In this document: positions 21,491 through 31,011 of the stretch, one piece after another
Numbering within the stretch: the stretch's first letter is position 1
Layout of the letters: each line of letters opens with the position of its first letter
Source: an uncultured Blautia sp.
GTDB lineage: Bacteria; Bacillota; Clostridia; Lachnospirales; Lachnospiraceae
Direction of reading: 5' to 3'
DNA length: 36,762 nucleotides
Assembly (NCBI GenBank): GCA_900541985.1
Contig: UQLX01000024.1
Coordinates: forward strand, 1-36,762
Notes under the pieces: generated by a model
Seen by the model: only the letters and a program-made list of their open reading frames with translations
What the model was told of the DNA's origin: nothing
Database searches by the model: none
Program-made: the position numbers and the translations under genes

Positions 21491-21763
21491 TCAGTCTTCC
21501 CAGGAACGATTCGTAATATACTCGTTCAGAAGCTCTTCTACCAGTTCATCTCTTTCCACCTTCATGATCATGCTTCTGGCTCCCTTATGACTGGTAATAT
21601 AGGTTGGATCACCGGACATGATATAACCTACGATCTGGTTGACCGGGTTATACCCTTTTTCGTCCATTGCATTGTACACCAGATCCAGAACCTCTTTTAC
21701 CTCCAGCTCCTGATCCGGTTTTGTCCTGAAATACTGTGTATTTCCCAAATTGTTTTCTGCCAT
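21491..21763 (-). CDS. ireB: IreB-family regulatory phosphoprotein
   Basis: A 90-residue protein of the DUF965/IreB family (VKEVLDLVYNAMDEKGYNPV; QIVGYIMSGDPTYITSHKGA). Known: in Enterococcus faecalis IreB is phosphorylated by the PASTA kinase IreK on N-terminal Thr residues and lowers cephalosporin resistance. The N-terminus here has Thr9 and Thr14. First gene of the ireB-ruvX-DUF1292 cluster. Confidence 0.9.
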   Translation of the reverse strand: MAENNLGNTQYFRTKPDQELEVKEVLDLVYNAMDEKGYNPVNQIVGYIMSGDPTYITSHKGARSMIMKVERDELVEELLNEYITNRSWED

Positions 21764-21809
21764 TTTTTCTCACGTCCTTACTGTTATTTCTTTTCTATTT
21801 TAATATAAT

Positions 21810-23159
21810 TCACTGTAAAATACAAGGAGAGTTTTCTGACGCTTCCCCAAGAAGAATGTGTTCCTTCGCAAAACCGGTGATTTTTACTGTCAGAAGGTCA
21901 TTGATATGGAGTCCTTCCTCTTTCTCCACAGCAACCTTCACATACTCTCTGCTGTGACTGAGATAAAAGGATCTTCCATCGATTTCAGCTTCTTCTTCAA
22001 TGAGGATTTCCAGATTTCTGCCTATCATATTTTCTTCATATTCCCCTGCACGTAAGTCATGTAATTCCAGCATTTTTTCACTTCGTTTCGCCTTTTCTGC
22101 TTCTGTCAGCTGTCCTTTCATCGCTGCCGCCTTAGTTCCCTGACGTCTGGAATATTTGAAAATATGTGTTTCATAAAAATGAATATTTTTTACAAATTCA
22201 TAGGATTCCTGAAAATCTTCTTCTGTTTCCTGTGGAAATCCGACAATCACATCCGTAGTCAGTGCCGGCGCCGGATAATACTTTCGGATCAGTTCACATT
22301 TTTCCGCATATTCTTCGGTGCTGTATCTGCGGTTCATATCCTTCAGCGTCTTATTGCAGCCGCTCTGAAGGGAAAGATGGAAATGAGGACACACCTTGGG
22401 AAGTGACGATATCCCTTCCAGAAACTCTTCTGTAATAATGCGCGGCTCCAGTGAGCCCAGTCGGATCCTCTGGATTCCATGGATCTCATGAACAGCGCGG
22501 ATCAGAGAAAGCAGATTCTGTTTTTTCTCTTCTTCTTTGAAATCCACACCATAGGAGCTTAAATGGATTCCCGTAAGAACCACCTCTTTATATCCGCCTT
22601 CCGCCAGCTTCCGTACTTCCTCCAGAATGTCTGCAATCTCGCGGCTGCGCACCCTTCCTCTTGCATAGGGGATAATACAATAAGTACAGAACTGATTGCA
22701 GCCGTCCTGTACCTTGATATAGGCTCTCACATGCTCTGCCGTATGATCAATGGACAGCTCTTCGTATTCTTTTGTTTTGTTTATTTCTATCACTTGTGTT
22801 TTTTTTGAGTGTTCTTTTTCATATTCCTCAAGAGCCTCAACGATCCGGTTCTTCTGGTTGTTTCCAAGGATCAGATCGACTGAGGTATCTTCTTTCAGCT
22901 TTTCTGTATCTGTCTGGGCATAACACCCTGTAGCTACTACGATAGCCTCCGGGTTCATTTTTTTTGCCTTATGGAGCATCTGTCTGGATTTTCTGTCCGC
23001 AATGTTGGTAACCGTGCAGGTATTGATCAGATATACATCCGCTCCCTCCTGAAAAGGCACGATCTCATATCCCGCCTGCTCCAGCAGCTGCTGCATTGCC
23101 TCTACCTCATAGGCATTTACTTTACAACCCAGATTATGAAGCGCAACTTTTTTACTCAT
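21810..23159 (-). CDS. mtaB: MtaB, tRNA t6A37 methylthiotransferase
   Basis: Radical SAM enzyme converting t6A37 to ms2t6A37 in tRNAs reading ANN codons. In 449 residues: an N-terminal UPF0004 domain with cluster cysteines Cys12, Cys48 and Cys79 (NLGCKVN, NTCTVTN, ATGCYAQ); a radical SAM motif Cys154-x3-Cys158-x2-Cys161 (GCNQFCTYC); and a C-terminal TRAM domain from about 380. In B. subtilis mtaB (yqeV) follows prmA-rsmE; here a cysteine desulfurase, thiI and an HPr-like gene are inserted between them. Confidence 0.93.
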   Translation of the reverse strand: MSKKVALHNLGCKVNAYEVEAMQQLLEQAGYEIVPFQEGADVYLINTCTVTNIADRKSRQMLHKAKKMNPEAIVVATGCYAQTDTEKLKEDTSVDLILGNNQKNRIVEALEEYEKEHSKKTQVIEINKTKEYEELSIDHTAEHVRAYIKVQDGCNQFCTYCIIPYARGRVRSREIADILEEVRKLAEGGYKEVVLTGIHLSSYGVDFKEEEKKQNLLSLIRAVHEIHGIQRIRLGSLEPRIITEEFLEGISSLPKVCPHFHLSLQSGCNKTLKDMNRRYSTEEYAEKCELIRKYYPAPALTTDVIVGFPQETEEDFQESYEFVKNIHFYETHIFKYSRRQGTKAAAMKGQLTEAEKAKRSEKMLELHDLRAGEYEENMIGRNLEILIEEEAEIDGRSFYLSHSREYVKVAVEKEEGLHINDLLTVKITGFAKEHILLGEASENSPCILQ

Positions 23160-23236
23160 ATTTATGTCATTCCTTTTTCTATATCAACTGGTTTTTCTGT
23201 ACACTTCCACTTCATGGAAATTTAACAGCTTTTCCC

Positions 23237-23265
23237 TTGACTTTTCAGCAAGGGACGTATAAGAT
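23237..23265 (+). promoter_or_regulatory. Promoter of the HPr-like gene
   Basis: TTGACT (23237-23242), exactly 17 bp and TAAGAT (23260-23265), 39 bp before the ATG. A strong AAGGGAGG ribosome site follows. Near-consensus vegetative promoter. Confidence 0.8.
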
Positions 23266-23304
23266 AAAAACTGTAATACAACTAATCTAAGGGAGGTCAT
23301 CATT

Positions 23305-23541
23305 ATGAAAACTTTAAAAATATCTTTGAACTCTATCGACAAAGTAAAAGCATTTGTAAATGAGATCAGTAAATTTGACTGTGATTTTGATCTTGTATCC
23401 GGAAGATATGTCATTGATGCAAAATCCATCATGGGAATCTTCAGCCTGGATCTTTCCAAACCGATCGATCTGAACATCCATGCAGAGGGAGCAGCTCTGG
23501 ACGCTATCCTTGCAGTTGTTCAGGCTTATGTGATTGAATAA
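23305..23541 (+). CDS. HPr-like protein without the phosphotransfer histidine
   Basis: A 78-residue HPr-fold protein. The region around the regulatory serine of HPr/Crh is well kept (DAKSIMGIFSL, Ser41). The active-site segment that in HPr reads LGLHARPA is replaced by NSIDKVKAFV, so there is no His15 equivalent and no sugar phosphotransfer is expected. Like Crh of B. subtilis it may serve only as a serine-phosphorylated regulator, for example with CcpA; that is inference. It is the only plus-strand gene among the minus-strand housekeeping genes, monocistronic, with its own promoter and terminator. Confidence 0.8.
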   Translation: MKTLKISLNSIDKVKAFVNEISKFDCDFDLVSGRYVIDAKSIMGIFSLDLSKPIDLNIHAEGAALDAILAVVQAYVIE

Positions 23542-23553
23542 GTTTTTTATTTT

Positions 23554-23585
23554 GCCGCAGCGTATCTGTACGCCGCGGCTTTTTT
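23554..23585 (+). terminator. Terminator of the HPr-like gene
   Basis: Stem of about 11 bp with one mismatch (GCCGCAGCGTA with TACGCCGCGGC, loop TCTG), positions 23554-23579, followed by TTTTTTC on the plus strand. Confidence 0.85.
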
Positions 23586-23589
23586 CATT

Positions 23590-24771
23590 CTAGCTGATCT
23601 CGATCACTTCTACAGAAGACAGCGCTTCTTCCATCAGCTGATCGATCTTTTCTTCCAGTTTTGTCTCAGATCTGTGGATCACATTCAGGTTCGGTTTTGT
23701 AACCGGATGTTTGGCTACAAATATCGTACAGCAGTCCTCAAACGGCTGGATAGAAGTCTCAAAAGTATTGATTTTTCTGGAAATCTCCACGATCTCCTGT
23801 TTGTCAAATCCGATCACCGGACGATAAACCGGAAGCGTGCAGACTTCGTTTGTTGCCGCAAGGCTCTGGAGTGTCTGGCTTGCCACCTGTCCGATACTTT
23901 CTCCTGTGATCAGACCAAGACAGCCGGATTCCTTCGCAAAGTGTTCTGCAATGCGCATCATATAACGGCGCATGATAATAGTCAGTTCTTCGTGCGGACA
24001 CTGGTCATAAATATACAGCTGAATGTCTGTAAAATTCACCACATGAAGACGGATAGGACCACTGTAGCGGGCAACCAGCTTTGCCAGATCCACCACCTTC
24101 TGTTTTGCACGTTCACTGGTATATGGCGGTGCATGGAAATATACCGCATCGATCTTGACGCCACGCTTGGCGATCATATAACCGGCCACAGGGCTGTCGA
24201 TTCCGCCGGAAAGAAGGAGCATTGCCTTTCCATTTGTTCCTACGGGCATACCGCCCGGTCCCGGGATTGTCTCTGAATAAACGTAAATCTTGTCCCTGAT
24301 TTCTACAGAAAGTGTCATCTGCGGATTATGGACATCCACCGATGCCTCCGGAAAGGCATCCAGGATCAGACCGCCAAGCTGTGCACTGACTTCCATGGAA
24401 TTCACCGGATAGGACTTTTTGGCTCTTCTGGTATAAACCTTGAAGGTTCCTGAAAAATCCGGATAACGGTTTTTCATATAGCTGAGCACATCTTTTCCCA
24501 TCTGTTCCAGCCCCTGATCCTCATAGATCACAACCGGGCTGATTCCTACGATTCCAAATACACACTGAAGGGCTTCTACTGCCTCATCAAAATCATATTC
24601 TTCCGGGCAGAGCACATAGACTCTTCCCTGTTCTTTAACCACGCGGAACTCTCCTTCTACCGGTTCCAGTGCAAGACGCATCTGTTTTACCAGCGCATCT
24701 TCAAAAAGATACCTGTTTTTTCCTTTGATGGCGATTTCCGCATATTTGATCAGAAATGCATGAAAAATCAT
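23590..24771 (-). CDS. thiI: ThiI, tRNA 4-thiouridine synthase
   Basis: Adenylates U8 of tRNA and transfers sulfur to form s4U; may also serve thiazole synthesis. In 393 residues: an N-terminal ferredoxin-like/THUMP region (about 1-165) and a PP-loop ATPase with SGGIDSP at 188-194. It has no C-terminal rhodanese domain, as in Firmicutes, where a dedicated cysteine desulfurase supplies sulfur directly. That enzyme is encoded immediately upstream (41-bp gap). AAGGAG precedes the ATG. Confidence 0.93.
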   Translation of the reverse strand: MIFHAFLIKYAEIAIKGKNRYLFEDALVKQMRLALEPVEGEFRVVKEQGRVYVLCPEEYDFDEAVEALQCVFGIVGISPVVIYEDQGLEQMGKDVLSYMKNRYPDFSGTFKVYTRRAKKSYPVNSMEVSAQLGGLILDAFPEASVDVHNPQMTLSVEIRDKIYVYSETIPGPGGMPVGTNGKAMLLLSGGIDSPVAGYMIAKRGVKIDAVYFHAPPYTSERAKQKVVDLAKLVARYSGPIRLHVVNFTDIQLYIYDQCPHEELTIIMRRYMMRIAEHFAKESGCLGLITGESIGQVASQTLQSLAATNEVCTLPVYRPVIGFDKQEIVEISRKINTFETSIQPFEDCCTIFVAKHPVTKPNLNVIHRSETKLEEKIDQLMEEALSSVEVIEIS

Positions 24772-24812
24772 AACTTTTCTCCTTTATGCTTCTTGATTTT
24801 CTCTTTTTGTTT

Positions 24813-25973
24813 TTATCTTCTGGAGTATCTGCGCAGCACCGGAACCAGTTCTCCCATAACCTGAAGGAAATAATCTGCTTCTTCTGCTGTGTTTTCCTCC
24901 GAAAAACTCAGACGTACCGTACTTTCAATCTGGTCTTTTGCCATTCCCATTGCAGTCAGCGTACTGCTTGGCTTCCGCTTATGGCTGGAGCATGCGCTGC
25001 CTGCCGACACAAAAATCCCTCTTTCTTCCAGGGAATGAAGAAGAACTTCACTTCGTACTCCCATAACGCTGATGCTTAAGATCTGAGGCGCGCCCTCTCT
25101 TAATGCCATACCATTGATACGGATATCCGGAATTTTTTCCAGCCCTTTTGCTATATGCTCCTTCAGGCTGTACATTCTTTCCACATTGGCATCCAGATCA
25201 TGGTAAATTTCCTCCGCTGCCACACCAAGACCTGCAATTCCCGGAACATTATCCGTACCGGAGCGCATTCCACTCTGCTGGCCTCCTCCAAGAATCTGAG
25301 GCTGCAGCTTTGCCTTTTCATTGATATAAAGGAAACCGACTCCCTTAGGGCCATGGATCTTATGGCTGCTGACAGAAAGAAGATCAATTCCCATTTTTTT
25401 CGGATAGATCCTGTATTTGCCAAATGCCTGGATCGCATCTACATGAAACAGAGCTTTCGGACTCTTTTCCCGAATACGCCTGCCGATCTCCTCCACAGGC
25501 ATGACTGCCCCCACTTCATTATTTACATACATCACAGAGACCAGTATGGTATCCGGACGAAGGACTGCTTCCAGCGCGTCCAGCTTCACGACTCCCCGGT
25601 TATCCACCGGAAGATACGTAACCTCAAATCCCTGCTCCTGCAGAAACAGAGCCGGCTGGCCGACTGCGGGGTGTTCCACTGCAGTTGTGATGATGTGGTT
25701 TCCACTTCGCTTATTTGCCATTGCCGCACCGATCAGCGCAAGGTTATCCGATTCTGTTCCTCCGGAGGTAAATAAAATCTCTTTTTCCTGTACTTTCAGG
25801 ATCCGTGCCAGTTTTGCCGCAGAATCCTTTACATATTTTTCCGCCTCTACGCCCTTCAGATGCATGGCAGAAGGGTTTCCAAAATCTTCTGTCATGGTTC
25901 TTATAACAATTTCTTTTACAGCATCATAACATCTGGTCGTTGCGGAATTATCAAAATATACTTCCATGCTCAC
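24813..25973 (-). CDS. Cysteine desulfurase (NifS/IscS class, NifZ-like partner of ThiI)
   Basis: PLP enzyme that takes sulfur from cysteine onto an active-site Cys. In 386 residues: HVDAIQAFGK with the PLP-binding aspartate near 179, the PLP lysine Lys205 in SSHKIHGPKG, and the catalytic cysteine Cys328 in SAGSACSS, followed by a class-I-type KRKPS loop. Co-directional and adjacent to thiI, matching nifZ-thiI of B. subtilis, so tRNA thiolation is its likely main role. The GTG at 25973 has AGGGAG at good spacing; an ATG lies two codons later. Confidence 0.9.
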   Translation of the reverse strand: MSMEVYFDNSATTRCYDAVKEIVIRTMTEDFGNPSAMHLKGVEAEKYVKDSAAKLARILKVQEKEILFTSGGTESDNLALIGAAMANKRSGNHIITTAVEHPAVGQPALFLQEQGFEVTYLPVDNRGVVKLDALEAVLRPDTILVSVMYVNNEVGAVMPVEEIGRRIREKSPKALFHVDAIQAFGKYRIYPKKMGIDLLSVSSHKIHGPKGVGFLYINEKAKLQPQILGGGQQSGMRSGTDNVPGIAGLGVAAEEIYHDLDANVERMYSLKEHIAKGLEKIPDIRINGMALREGAPQILSISVMGVRSEVLLHSLEERGIFVSAGSACSSHKRKPSSTLTAMGMAKDQIESTVRLSFSEENTAEEADYFLQVMGELVPVLRRYSRR

Positions 25974-26012
25974 TCTATACTCCCTTTATTTTCACAATAT
26001 CCTGAAAATTTA

Positions 26013-26762
26013 TCATGACGGCTGTTCCAGCTGAAACATCAGTATGGAAAGAATCGCAAGACCAGCTGTTTCCGTCCGCAGGATCCGTCTTCCCAGAGTG
26101 ATCGGGGATGCGCCTGCTTTTATCGCAGCTTCCACCTCTGCCTCCTCGAAGCCTCCCTCCGGTCCGATAAAAATCCCGACCGACTGTCCCGGCCGGATCC
26201 TGCTTATGATCTCTTTTGTCTCTGCCATACCTGTTGCAAGCTCATAGGGAATCAGACAGATGTCCAGCGCTCCGGCATAAGCAAGGGCTTCCCGGTAGGT
26301 CATAACCGAATGTACGGAAGGAACCCGCATCCTTTTTGACTGCTTGGCGGCACTTTCTGCAATCTGCTGCCATCTCTCTACTTTTTTTGCCGCTTTTTTG
26401 CCGTCCAGACGGACCACACATCTTTTTGTTTCTACCGGAATGATCTCAAAAGCTCCCAGTTCCACCGCTTTCTGAATGATCAGCTCCATCTTGTCTGATT
26501 TCGGAAGCCCCTGGAAAAGATAAAGCTTATTTGGCAGTTCATAATCCGGTTCCTGGGCATACAAAATATGAAGGCATACCTCGTCCTCATCTGCAGTTTC
26601 GATCCGGCAGTGATATTCCTTCTTTTCTCCGTCACTGATCCACAGCTCATCACCTGGTTTCATCCTCAGTACATGAACAATATGCTTGACATCTGTCCCT
26701 GTGATATGAATCTGATGAGCCGCTTCATCTATCTGATGTGGTTCTGCAAAAAACCTCTGCAT
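26013..26762 (-). CDS. rsmE: RsmE, 16S rRNA m3U1498 methyltransferase
   Basis: A 249-residue SPOUT-class methyltransferase with an N-terminal PUA-like domain (MQRFFAEPHQIDE) and the knotted C-terminal SAM site: IGPEGGFEEAEVEAA around 200-215 and LGRRILRTETAGLAIL around 226-241. It methylates U1498 in the decoding region of 16S rRNA. It follows prmA by 3 bp, the standard dnaJ-prmA-rsmE order. Confidence 0.93.
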   Translation of the reverse strand: MQRFFAEPHQIDEAAHQIHITGTDVKHIVHVLRMKPGDELWISDGEKKEYHCRIETADEDEVCLHILYAQEPDYELPNKLYLFQGLPKSDKMELIIQKAVELGAFEIIPVETKRCVVRLDGKKAAKKVERWQQIAESAAKQSKRMRVPSVHSVMTYREALAYAGALDICLIPYELATGMAETKEIISRIRPGQSVGIFIGPEGGFEEAEVEAAIKAGASPITLGRRILRTETAGLAILSILMFQLEQPS

Positions 26763-26765
26763 GGA

Positions 26766-27752
26766 TCAGTCCTTTCTGGCTGTGACAGATACCCATTCTC
26801 CCTGCTTTGTCACCTCGACAAGAGTCAGTCCTGCATTTTTTACAGCCTCAGTTACTACGGTTTCTTTTACATCAAGGATTCCGGAAGTAATATAATAAGC
26901 GCCTTTTTTCATCTGATGGACGATCACCGGTGTCAGCGGTACCAGAACGTCTGCCAGAATATTGGCCGCTACGATATCATACTTCTCATATCCCACCTGA
27001 TCCTGCACTTCTCTGTCATCAATGATGTTTCCGATCATCATGTCAAAATCCTGATCCGGGATCTGATTTGCCTCTTTGTTCTCCTGAACAGCCGGAACTG
27101 CACAGGGATCCAGATCAGTTCCTACTACATGACCTGCGCCAAGCTTCAGAGCTGTAATTCCAAGGATTCCGCTTCCGGTTCCCACATCAAGAAGCTCACA
27201 GCCATCTTTCACATATTTCTTCAGCTGACGGATCACCAGCTGGGTTGTCTCATGCATTCCTGTACCAAAAGCAGTTCCCGGATCAATATGAAGGATCATC
27301 TTGTCCCTGTCTTCTTCCTTTACTTTTTCCCAGGAAGGAACAATCAGGATATCGTCCACATAGAACTGTTTGAAATACTTTTTCCAGTTATTGATCCAGT
27401 CGATGTCTTCCGTTTCATCTACCTCAATGCTGCCCTCACCAATTTCCATAAAGGAGCGAAGTCCGTCCAGCTCCTCCCGTACTTCTTCAAGGATCGTCTG
27501 TGCATCTGTCACCTCACCGTTTCTGAGAAGCTTTCCATCTTCTGTTTTCTCTACAAAAAAGCTAAGATAGGCAGTTCCGTCATCCTCCTGCATCTGAGGG
27601 AGGATATCCACAAACATCTGCTCCTTTTCCAAAGCGGTAAGAGGCACATTATCCTCAATCTGTGCACCTTCCAGGCCAATGTCATACAGAGTGCTGATAA
27701 TGATATCCTCTGCATCTGTAATTGTTTTTATTTTAAATTTTTTCCACTTCAT
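26766..27752 (-). CDS. prmA: PrmA, ribosomal protein L11 methyltransferase
   Basis: A 328-residue class I methyltransferase that trimethylates ribosomal protein L11. Visible signatures are PGTAFGTGMHETTQL near 175 and SAM motif I LDVGTGSGILGI near 193-204, followed by an NILADVL catalytic-loop segment. The N-terminal substrate-binding domain is present. It is separated from dnaJ by a strong terminator, so it probably has its own promoter. Confidence 0.93.
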   Translation of the reverse strand: MKWKKFKIKTITDAEDIIISTLYDIGLEGAQIEDNVPLTALEKEQMFVDILPQMQEDDGTAYLSFFVEKTEDGKLLRNGEVTDAQTILEEVREELDGLRSFMEIGEGSIEVDETEDIDWINNWKKYFKQFYVDDILIVPSWEKVKEEDRDKMILHIDPGTAFGTGMHETTQLVIRQLKKYVKDGCELLDVGTGSGILGITALKLGAGHVVGTDLDPCAVPAVQENKEANQIPDQDFDMMIGNIIDDREVQDQVGYEKYDIVAANILADVLVPLTPVIVHQMKKGAYYITSGILDVKETVVTEAVKNAGLTLVEVTKQGEWVSVTARKD

Positions 27753-27846
27753 AACAAATTCTCCTGTTTTATCTTAAAATATAACGCTTTATATTGTTAT
27801 ACTTCTACTACCTCGCACTTTATCATACACGAAAGCACAAAAAAAG

Positions 27847-27867
27847 AAAAGAGGATTTCCCTCTTTT
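27847..27867 (-). terminator. Terminator of the heat-shock operon
   Basis: AAAAGAGG (27847-27854) pairs with CCTCTTTT (27860-27867). On the minus strand, after dnaJ, the stem runs into TTTTCTTTTTTT. Confidence 0.8.
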
Positions 27868-27909
27868 CCTTAAAAGTTTCTGTGATTCCCGGTTTCATCC
27901 GGATATGGA

Positions 27910-29091
27910 TCAGTCTTCAAATGTTTCTTTCAGCTTATCCATAAAGCTCTTTTTCTTCTTTTCTGATTTTTCACCGGATCCGCTTTTCGGCTCTGCTTCT
28001 CTGTTTCCACATGCCTCATCAAACCTGCGCAGAGCTTCTTTTGCCTCTTCGTTCAAATTGGTAGGAACCTGAACCACAAGAGTCACATAATGATCTCCAC
28101 GTACATTTTTGTTTCTCAGTGACGGAACACCTTTGCCCTTCAGACGGATACGGGTATCTGTCTGAGTTCCCGGCTTCACTTCATACACCACATCTCCGTC
28201 CACAGTGCTGATATGGACATCTCCGCCCAGAGCAGCCTGTGCATAAGTAATCGGTGCCGAAGAGAAAATATTCATATCCTGTCTCTGGAAGATCGGGTGA
28301 CGGGCAATATTTACCTCCACAAGAAGGTCTCCTCTCGGACCTCCGTTCGTTCCCGGTTCTCCTTTTTCACGGATGCGGATACTCTGTCCGTTATCGATAC
28401 CTGCCGGAATAGATACCTGAATCTTCTTTCTGGAAGAGGTATAGCCAGTTCCCCGACAGGAGGTACATTTTTCTTTGATCACTTTTCCGGAACCGCCGCA
28501 CTCCGGACAGGTCTGTACATTACGGACCATACCGAACATAGACTGCTGGGTATAGACAATCTGGCCCTCGCCGTTACACTTCGGACAGGTTACCGGCTGT
28601 GTTCCAGGTTTTGCCCCGGTTCCATGACAGACTGTACACTCATCCTTCAGAACGATCTCCAGTTCCTTTTCACAGCCAAATACAGCCTCCTCAAAGGTGA
28701 TATTTACCCGTGCACGGAGATTGGCGCCTCTCATTGGACCGTTGTTTGCCCGTCTCTTGCTTCCGCCGCCGAACAGGTCACCGAAAATATCGCCAAAGAT
28801 ATCTCCCATATCCGCGCCGCTAAAGTCAAATCCGCCGAAGCCGCCTGCACCGCCTCCGCCGTTTTCAAAGGCCGCATGACCAAACTGGTCATACTGTCTT
28901 CTTTTATCCGGATCACTTAAAATGCCGTATGCCTCTGTGGCCTCTTTAAATTTTGCCTCAGCATCTTTATCACCCGGATTTACATCCGGGTGATATTTCT
29001 TGGCTAATTTTCGATATGCTTTTTTCAGTTCCGCGTCACTGGCGTTTTTGGCACCCCCCAGGACTTCATAGTAATCTCTTTTATCAGCCAT
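27910..29091 (-). CDS. dnaJ: DnaJ chaperone (Hsp40)
   Basis: Type I Hsp40 that delivers substrates to DnaK and stimulates its ATPase. In 393 residues: J-domain 1-70 with His34-Pro35-Asp36; a Gly/Phe-rich linker (about 76-110); four zinc motifs CTVCHGTG, CPKCNGEG, CPECGGSG and CTSCRGTG; and C-terminal beta domains. The last 25 residues are Lys/Glu/Ser-rich. It lies 24 bp after dnaK and is the last gene of the hrcA operon. Confidence 0.97.
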   Translation of the reverse strand: MADKRDYYEVLGGAKNASDAELKKAYRKLAKKYHPDVNPGDKDAEAKFKEATEAYGILSDPDKRRQYDQFGHAAFENGGGGAGGFGGFDFSGADMGDIFGDIFGDLFGGGSKRRANNGPMRGANLRARVNITFEEAVFGCEKELEIVLKDECTVCHGTGAKPGTQPVTCPKCNGEGQIVYTQQSMFGMVRNVQTCPECGGSGKVIKEKCTSCRGTGYTSSRKKIQVSIPAGIDNGQSIRIREKGEPGTNGGPRGDLLVEVNIARHPIFQRQDMNIFSSAPITYAQAALGGDVHISTVDGDVVYEVKPGTQTDTRIRLKGKGVPSLRNKNVRGDHYVTLVVQVPTNLNEEAKEALRRFDEACGNREAEPKSGSGEKSEKKKKSFMDKLKETFED

Positions 29092-29115
29092 TGTTTCTCT
29101 TTCCTATGCTTTCTA

Positions 29116-30996
29116 TCAGACTTCTTTATAGTCTGCGTCTACTACATCGTCACCGTATCCGGCTTCATTTCCACCCTGGGAAGCTCCGCCTCCCATGTTG
29201 CCCATGTCCGAACCAGCCTGACCGCCGCCCTGCTGTGTCTGCTCATACATCTTCTGGAACAGTTTCTGAGCGCTTTCCATCATCTTCTCCTGTGCTGCCT
29301 TGATGTCAGCAACCTGTGCATCTGTCAGCTCTGCATTTGCAGTCTGGGAAAGAAGGTCTTTCAGTGCGTTCAGATCAGCCTCTACAGCTGCCTTGTCATT
29401 TACATCCAGTTTGTCACCGGCTTCTTTCAGCGCGTTCTCAACCTGGAATACCATAGAGTCTGCGTTGTTTCTTGTGTCGATCGCTTCTTTACGTTTCTTA
29501 TCCTGAGCCTCGAACTCTGCTGCTTCTTTGACAGCCTTGTCGATCTCGGAATCAGACATATTGGAACCTGCTGTAATTGTGATATGCTGCTCTTTTCCGG
29601 TTCCAAGATCCTTAGCGGATACATTTACAATACCGTTGGCATCAATATCAAAGGTAACCTCGATCTGCGGAACACCACGACGTGCTGGCGGGATTCCATC
29701 CAGACGGAACTGTCCAAGGGATTTGTTATCTCTTGCAAACTGACGCTCACCCTGTACTACGTTGATATCTACAGCTGTCTGGTTATCTGCTGCAGTAGAG
29801 AAGATCTGGCTCTTCTTTGTCGGGATTGTTGTGTTTCTCTCGATCAGACGAGTTGCGATTCCGCCCATGGTCTCGATAGAAAGAGACAGCGGAGTAACAT
29901 CCAGAAGAAGGATATCGCCTGCGCCTTCATCACCAGCAAGCTTACCACCCTGTACGGAAGCACCAAGTGCAACACACTCATCCGGGTTCAGAGATTTGCT
30001 CGGCTCTTTGCCTGTGATCTGTTTTACTTTGTCCTGTACTGCCGGGATACGTGTAGATCCACCTACCAGAAGTACCTGACCAAGCTCAGAAGCGCTGATA
30101 CCAGCATCAGAAAGTGCACGGCGTACCGGCTCTGCAGTCTTCTCAACAAGATCATGTGTCAGTTCATCAAATTTTGCTCTTGTAAGGTTCATATCGAAAT
30201 GCTTCGGTCCTTCTGCTGTAGCAGTAATGAACGGAAGGTTAATGTTTGTTGTTGTTGCGGAAGAAAGCTCTTTCTTTGCTTTTTCAGCTGCTTCTTTCAG
30301 TCTCTGAAGAGCCATCTTGTCATTGGAAAGGTCTACGCCCTCAGCTCTCTTGAACTCAGCAAGCATGTAGTCTGTGATCTTCTGGTCAAAGTCATCACCG
30401 CCAAGACGGTTGTTACCTGCTGTAGAAAGAACCTCGATAACACCATCACCGATCTCAATGATGGAAACGTCGAAAGTACCGCCGCCAAGGTCGTATACCA
30501 TGATCTTCTGCTCTTTTTCGTTGTCAAGGCCATATGCCAGAGCTGCTGCTGTAGGCTCGTTGATGATACGTTTTACATCAAGTCCTGCAATTTTACCCGC
30601 ATCCTTGGTTGCCTGACGCTGTGCGTCATTGAAATATGCCGGTACAGTGATAACTGCTTCTGTTACACTTTCTCCAAGATATCCTTCCGCATCTTTTTTC
30701 AGTTTCTGAAGAATCATAGCTGAAATCTCCTGCGGAGAGTATTTCTTATCATCGATTGTTACACGATAATCGGAGCCCATTTCTCTTTTAATGGAAGAAA
30801 TTGTCTGTTCTGCATTGGTAACTGCCTGACGTTTTGCAGGCTCACCTACCAGACGCTCGCCTGTTTTTGTGAAAGCAACTACAGACGGTGTTGTTCTTGC
30901 TCCTTCTGTATTTGCGATAACGGTGGGCTGTCCACCTTCCATAACTGCTACGCAGCTGTTTGTTGTTCCTAAGTCAATACCAATAATTTTTCCCAT
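29116..30996 (-). CDS. dnaK: DnaK chaperone (Hsp70)
   Basis: 626-residue Hsp70. The N-terminal ATPase signature GIDLGTTNSCVAVMEGG starts at residue 5, the phosphate motif DLGGGTFDVS lies near 170, and the substrate-binding domain follows about 360-510. The C-terminal lid ends in a Gly/Gln-rich tail with DDVVDADYKEV. Third gene of hrcA-grpE-dnaK-dnaJ, 15 bp after grpE, with a TAAGGAGGA-type ribosome site. Confidence 0.98.
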   Translation of the reverse strand: MGKIIGIDLGTTNSCVAVMEGGQPTVIANTEGARTTPSVVAFTKTGERLVGEPAKRQAVTNAEQTISSIKREMGSDYRVTIDDKKYSPQEISAMILQKLKKDAEGYLGESVTEAVITVPAYFNDAQRQATKDAGKIAGLDVKRIINEPTAAALAYGLDNEKEQKIMVYDLGGGTFDVSIIEIGDGVIEVLSTAGNNRLGGDDFDQKITDYMLAEFKRAEGVDLSNDKMALQRLKEAAEKAKKELSSATTTNINLPFITATAEGPKHFDMNLTRAKFDELTHDLVEKTAEPVRRALSDAGISASELGQVLLVGGSTRIPAVQDKVKQITGKEPSKSLNPDECVALGASVQGGKLAGDEGAGDILLLDVTPLSLSIETMGGIATRLIERNTTIPTKKSQIFSTAADNQTAVDINVVQGERQFARDNKSLGQFRLDGIPPARRGVPQIEVTFDIDANGIVNVSAKDLGTGKEQHITITAGSNMSDSEIDKAVKEAAEFEAQDKKRKEAIDTRNNADSMVFQVENALKEAGDKLDVNDKAAVEADLNALKDLLSQTANAELTDAQVADIKAAQEKMMESAQKLFQKMYEQTQQGGGQAGSDMGNMGGGASQGGNEAGYGDDVVDADYKEV

Positions 30997-31011
30997 GATA
31001 ATTTATCCTCC

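Noticed and set aside
26568..27944. 458-codon plus-strand frame across rsmE and prmA
   Set aside because: Runs through two well-supported minus-strand genes and a terminator; composition is that of an antisense frame.
29584..30723. 379-codon plus-strand frame opposite dnaK
   Set aside because: Exact shadow of dnaK; cysteine- and serine-rich text without a domain or ribosome site.
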